Positions 6,769-7,961 of a DNA stretch of 7,961 bases are shown one piece after another; within the stretch, counting starts at the first letter, position 1; every line of letters begins with the position of its first letter. Source of the stretch: JBECKQ01 sp040235375 (GTDB lineage Bacteria > Planctomycetota > Phycisphaerae > UBA1845); contig JBECKQ010000265.1 of assembly GCA_040235375.1 (NCBI GenBank), forward strand, positions 1-7,961. Reading direction: 5' to 3'. Made by a program: the position numbers and the translations under genes. The notes below the pieces were generated by a model, which saw only the letters and a program-made list of their open reading frames with translations, had not been told where the DNA came from and did no database searches.

Positions 6769-6797
6769 CGCTCCCTCGCGGTCGCGGCTCGGACCGG
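6769..6797 (-). repeat. 29-bp dispersed repeat, copy 2 (inverted pair)
   Basis: This is the inverse of 6631-6659; the two differ only where copy 1 has GTCA and copy 2 read in the same direction has GCGA. The 109 bp between the copies carry no gene. The head-to-head arrangement resembles paired REP/BIME units of the kind mobilised by RAYT transposases, but no such enzyme is in this window. Confidence 0.75.
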
Positions 6798-6905
6798 CAT
6801 ACGCCGATCCAATCCTCAACGATGCATGCGCGCATTGCCGTCGATTTCCGATTGTTGCGCGCAGCTCGTCCTCAGTTGACGCGGCCACTGATTGCGCACG
6901 GTCGT

Positions 6906-7961
6906 TTAGTTCGGGCCGTCGAGGCCGGTGGCGAACGAGGCGTAGTCGGCCGAGTCGATGAATCCGTCGCCCTCGAGGTTCGCCGGCTGGCAGACGCCGT
7001 AGCCCATCTGCCCGAAGCACTCCTGGAACCGCTGGAAATCCCACAGGTCGATATCGCCGTCCGGCTCGAAATCGCCGGTGCCGTAGGTCACGCACTCGGC
7101 GAGCGACTCGTAGCACCATTCGCTCGTTCCGCACGGCTCGGCGCCGGCCGTGCAGCCGGCCAGCACGTCGCAGACTTCTGTACCGTTGCAGAACACGCCG
7201 TCATCGCAGAAAGCGTTGTCGGCGACGTTGTCGCACGTATCTGCCTGCTCGTTGCAGGAATCAACCGTGCAATCGACGCCGTCGTCGCAATCAACCAGCG
7301 TGCCCGGCTGGCAATCGTCAACCGGATCGCAGGTCTCAACACCATTGCAGAACTCGCCGTCGTCGCAGAGGCCGTCGTCAGCGACATTGTCGCATGAATC
7401 GGTCTGCTCGTTGCAGGCGTCGACCGTGCAGCCGACGCCATCGTCGCAATCAACCAGCGTGCCCGCCTGGCAGTCGTTAACCGGATCACAGGTCTCGGCG
7501 CCGTTGCAGAACGCGCCGTCGTCGCAGAGACCGTTGTCCGCCGCGTGGTCGCAGGTATCGGTCTGCTCGTTGCAGGAATCGACCGTGCAGCCCACGCCAT
7601 CGTCGCAATCGACAATGTTGCCCGGCTGGCAGTCGTTGACCGGATCGCAAGTTTCGGCGCCATTGCAGAACTCACCGTCGTCGCAGAGGCCGTCGTCGGC
7701 CGCGTGGTCGCATGAGTCGGTCTGTTCGTTGCAGGAGTCAACCGTGCAGCCGACGCCGTCGTCGCAATCGACAATCGTGCCCGGCTGGCAGTCATTGACC
7801 GGGTCGCACGTCTCGACGCCGTCGCAGTACGAGCCGTCGTCGCAGGCCACATCATCGGCGAAGTTGTCGCAGGAATCCGTCGTTTCGTTGCAGGCATCGA
7901 CGGTGCAGCCCACGCCGTCATCGCAGTCCACCGGCGTTCCCGGCTGGCAGCCGGCCTGGGC
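6906..7961 (-). CDS. Secreted Cys-rich repeat protein with dockerin-like C-terminus (5' end outside window)
   Basis: The frame is open to the right edge, so 351 C-terminal residues are seen and the start lies beyond 7961. A GTG at 7931 falls inside a repeat and is not the true start. After ten residues come five consecutive 53-residue repeats, then a 76-residue tail. Each repeat has eight cysteines at repeat positions 3, 9, 14, 21, 30, 36, 42 and 48, all kept in all five copies, and acidic Asp-Asp-Gly turns (VDCDDGVGCTVDSCNE, CDDGxFCNGxETCDP). The even number of cysteines suggests four disulfides per repeat and an extracellular, rigid rod-like stalk. The first half resembles the Dicty_CTDC-type cysteine repeat as I remember it. 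The tail has two dockerin/EF-hand-like segments, DFEPDGDIDLWDFQRFQECFG and ANLEGDGFIDSADYASF, of a kind that commonly closes exported Phycisphaerae proteins; in those it may be a calcium-binding surface-anchoring or sorting module. The function of the whole protein cannot be told from this end. Confidence 0.87.
   Translation of the reverse strand, partial: AQAGCQPGTPVDCDDGVGCTVDACNETTDSCDNFADDVACDDGSYCDGVETCDPVNDCQPGTIVDCDDGVGCTVDSCNEQTDSCDHAADDGLCDDGEFCNGAETCDPVNDCQPGNIVDCDDGVGCTVDSCNEQTDTCDHAADNGLCDDGAFCNGAETCDPVNDCQAGTLVDCDDGVGCTVDACNEQTDSCDNVADDGLCDDGEFCNGVETCDPVDDCQPGTLVDCDDGVDCTVDSCNEQADTCDNVADNAFCDDGVFCNGTEVCDVLAGCTAGAEPCGTSEWCYESLAECVTYGTGDFEPDGDIDLWDFQRFQECFGQMGYGVCQPANLEGDGFIDSADYASFATGLDGPN
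7137..7931 (-). repeat. Five tandem 159-bp coding repeats (53 residues each)
   Basis: Units in coding order are 7931-7773, 7772-7614, 7613-7455, 7454-7296 and 7295-7137, all exactly 159 bp. Proteins of units 2, 3 and 4 are almost identical, while their DNA differs at many third codon positions; unit 5 is the most divergent in its second half (VCDVLAGCTAGAE). This points to selection on the protein rather than very recent duplication. The array continues toward the right edge (CQPGTP before unit 1), so more units probably lie outside. Confidence 0.92.

Larger units (their letters stand above)
6429..6905. other. 477-bp gene-free, repeat-rich convergent intergenic region
   Basis: No convincing gene lies here. 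The longest open frame is on the minus strand; it overlaps the Cys-rich gene in another frame, and its peptide contains segments that are translations of repeats (AGPSRDREGA, LPDGRGSDR). What the region holds is the right half of the double-hairpin repeat (to 6455), a 20-bp imperfect palindrome (6498-6517), an inverted GCACAG/CTGTGC pair (6546-6551 and 6567-6572), a GCCC-TTCG-GGGC mini-hairpin (6610-6621), an inverted pair of 29-bp repeats (6631-6659 and 6769-6797), and a 10-bp palindrome ATGCGCGCAT (6826-6835). Both flanking genes end here, yet no hairpin followed by a T-run is present on either strand. Confidence 0.7.

Noticed and set aside
6430..7134. 234-codon minus-strand frame
   Set aside because: It overlaps the Cys-rich gene in another frame, and its middle is translated intergenic repeats (DGRGSD, SRDREGA types). 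I treat it as spurious.
7137..7961. Periodic repeats considered as a CRISPR array
   Set aside because: The 159-bp period is fully coding in one frame with conserved cysteines and silent changes. There is no short identical repeat with unique spacers.

Overview
The window looks like a chromosomal segment of a planctomycete, plausibly close to the class Phycisphaerae. This rests on four things: GC-rich DNA; a LigA of planctomycete flavour (VGKLGTITP and VGDTVVVEKAGEIIPQV segments); a system II cytochrome c assembly fusion (ResB + CcsA); and a secreted Cys-rich repeat protein ending in dockerin-like segments (DFQRFQECFG, DSADYASFATGLDG). The assignment comes from remembered family features, not from a search.

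Layout from left to right. (1) 1-1787, minus strand: the NAD-dependent DNA ligase gene ligA, running off the left edge so that only the C-terminal BRCT region is missing. A 618-codon open frame on the opposite strand is its shadow. (2) 1777-1958: a 182-bp element with inverted terminal repeats (22/25 matching) and a 6-bp stem at its exact centre. It fills the gap between ligA and the next gene and supplies the ligA start codon. A 39-codon frame with a strong Shine-Dalgarno sequence lies inside it and ends in a TAATG overlap with ligA. (3) 1962-3299, minus: a lipoprotein with five FG-GAP/VCBS-type repeats. (4) 3300-3497: a short divergent intergenic region. (5) 3498-6428, plus: a ResB-CcsA fusion for heme delivery to c-type cytochromes. 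It has the tryptophan-rich WWD motif, four candidate heme-handling histidines, an internal signal-peptide-like segment and an apparent extra two-helix insertion. (6) 6404-6455: a double-hairpin intergenic repeat whose left part encodes the last residues and the stop codon of the fusion gene. (7) 6429-6905: 477 bp without a believable gene, rich in repeats, including an inverted pair of 29-bp units. (8) 6906-7961, minus: the C-terminal end of a large secreted protein with five 53-residue, eight-cysteine repeats and a dockerin-like tail, running off the right edge.

The lipoprotein gene and ligA share a strand and may be co-transcribed, but they have no obvious functional link. The cytochrome gene is transcribed divergently from the lipoprotein gene and converges on the Cys-rich gene. 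I see no defence system, CRISPR array, RNA gene or transposase. The most unusual content is small mobile-type repeats placed exactly at gene boundaries: one provides a start codon and another a stop codon.
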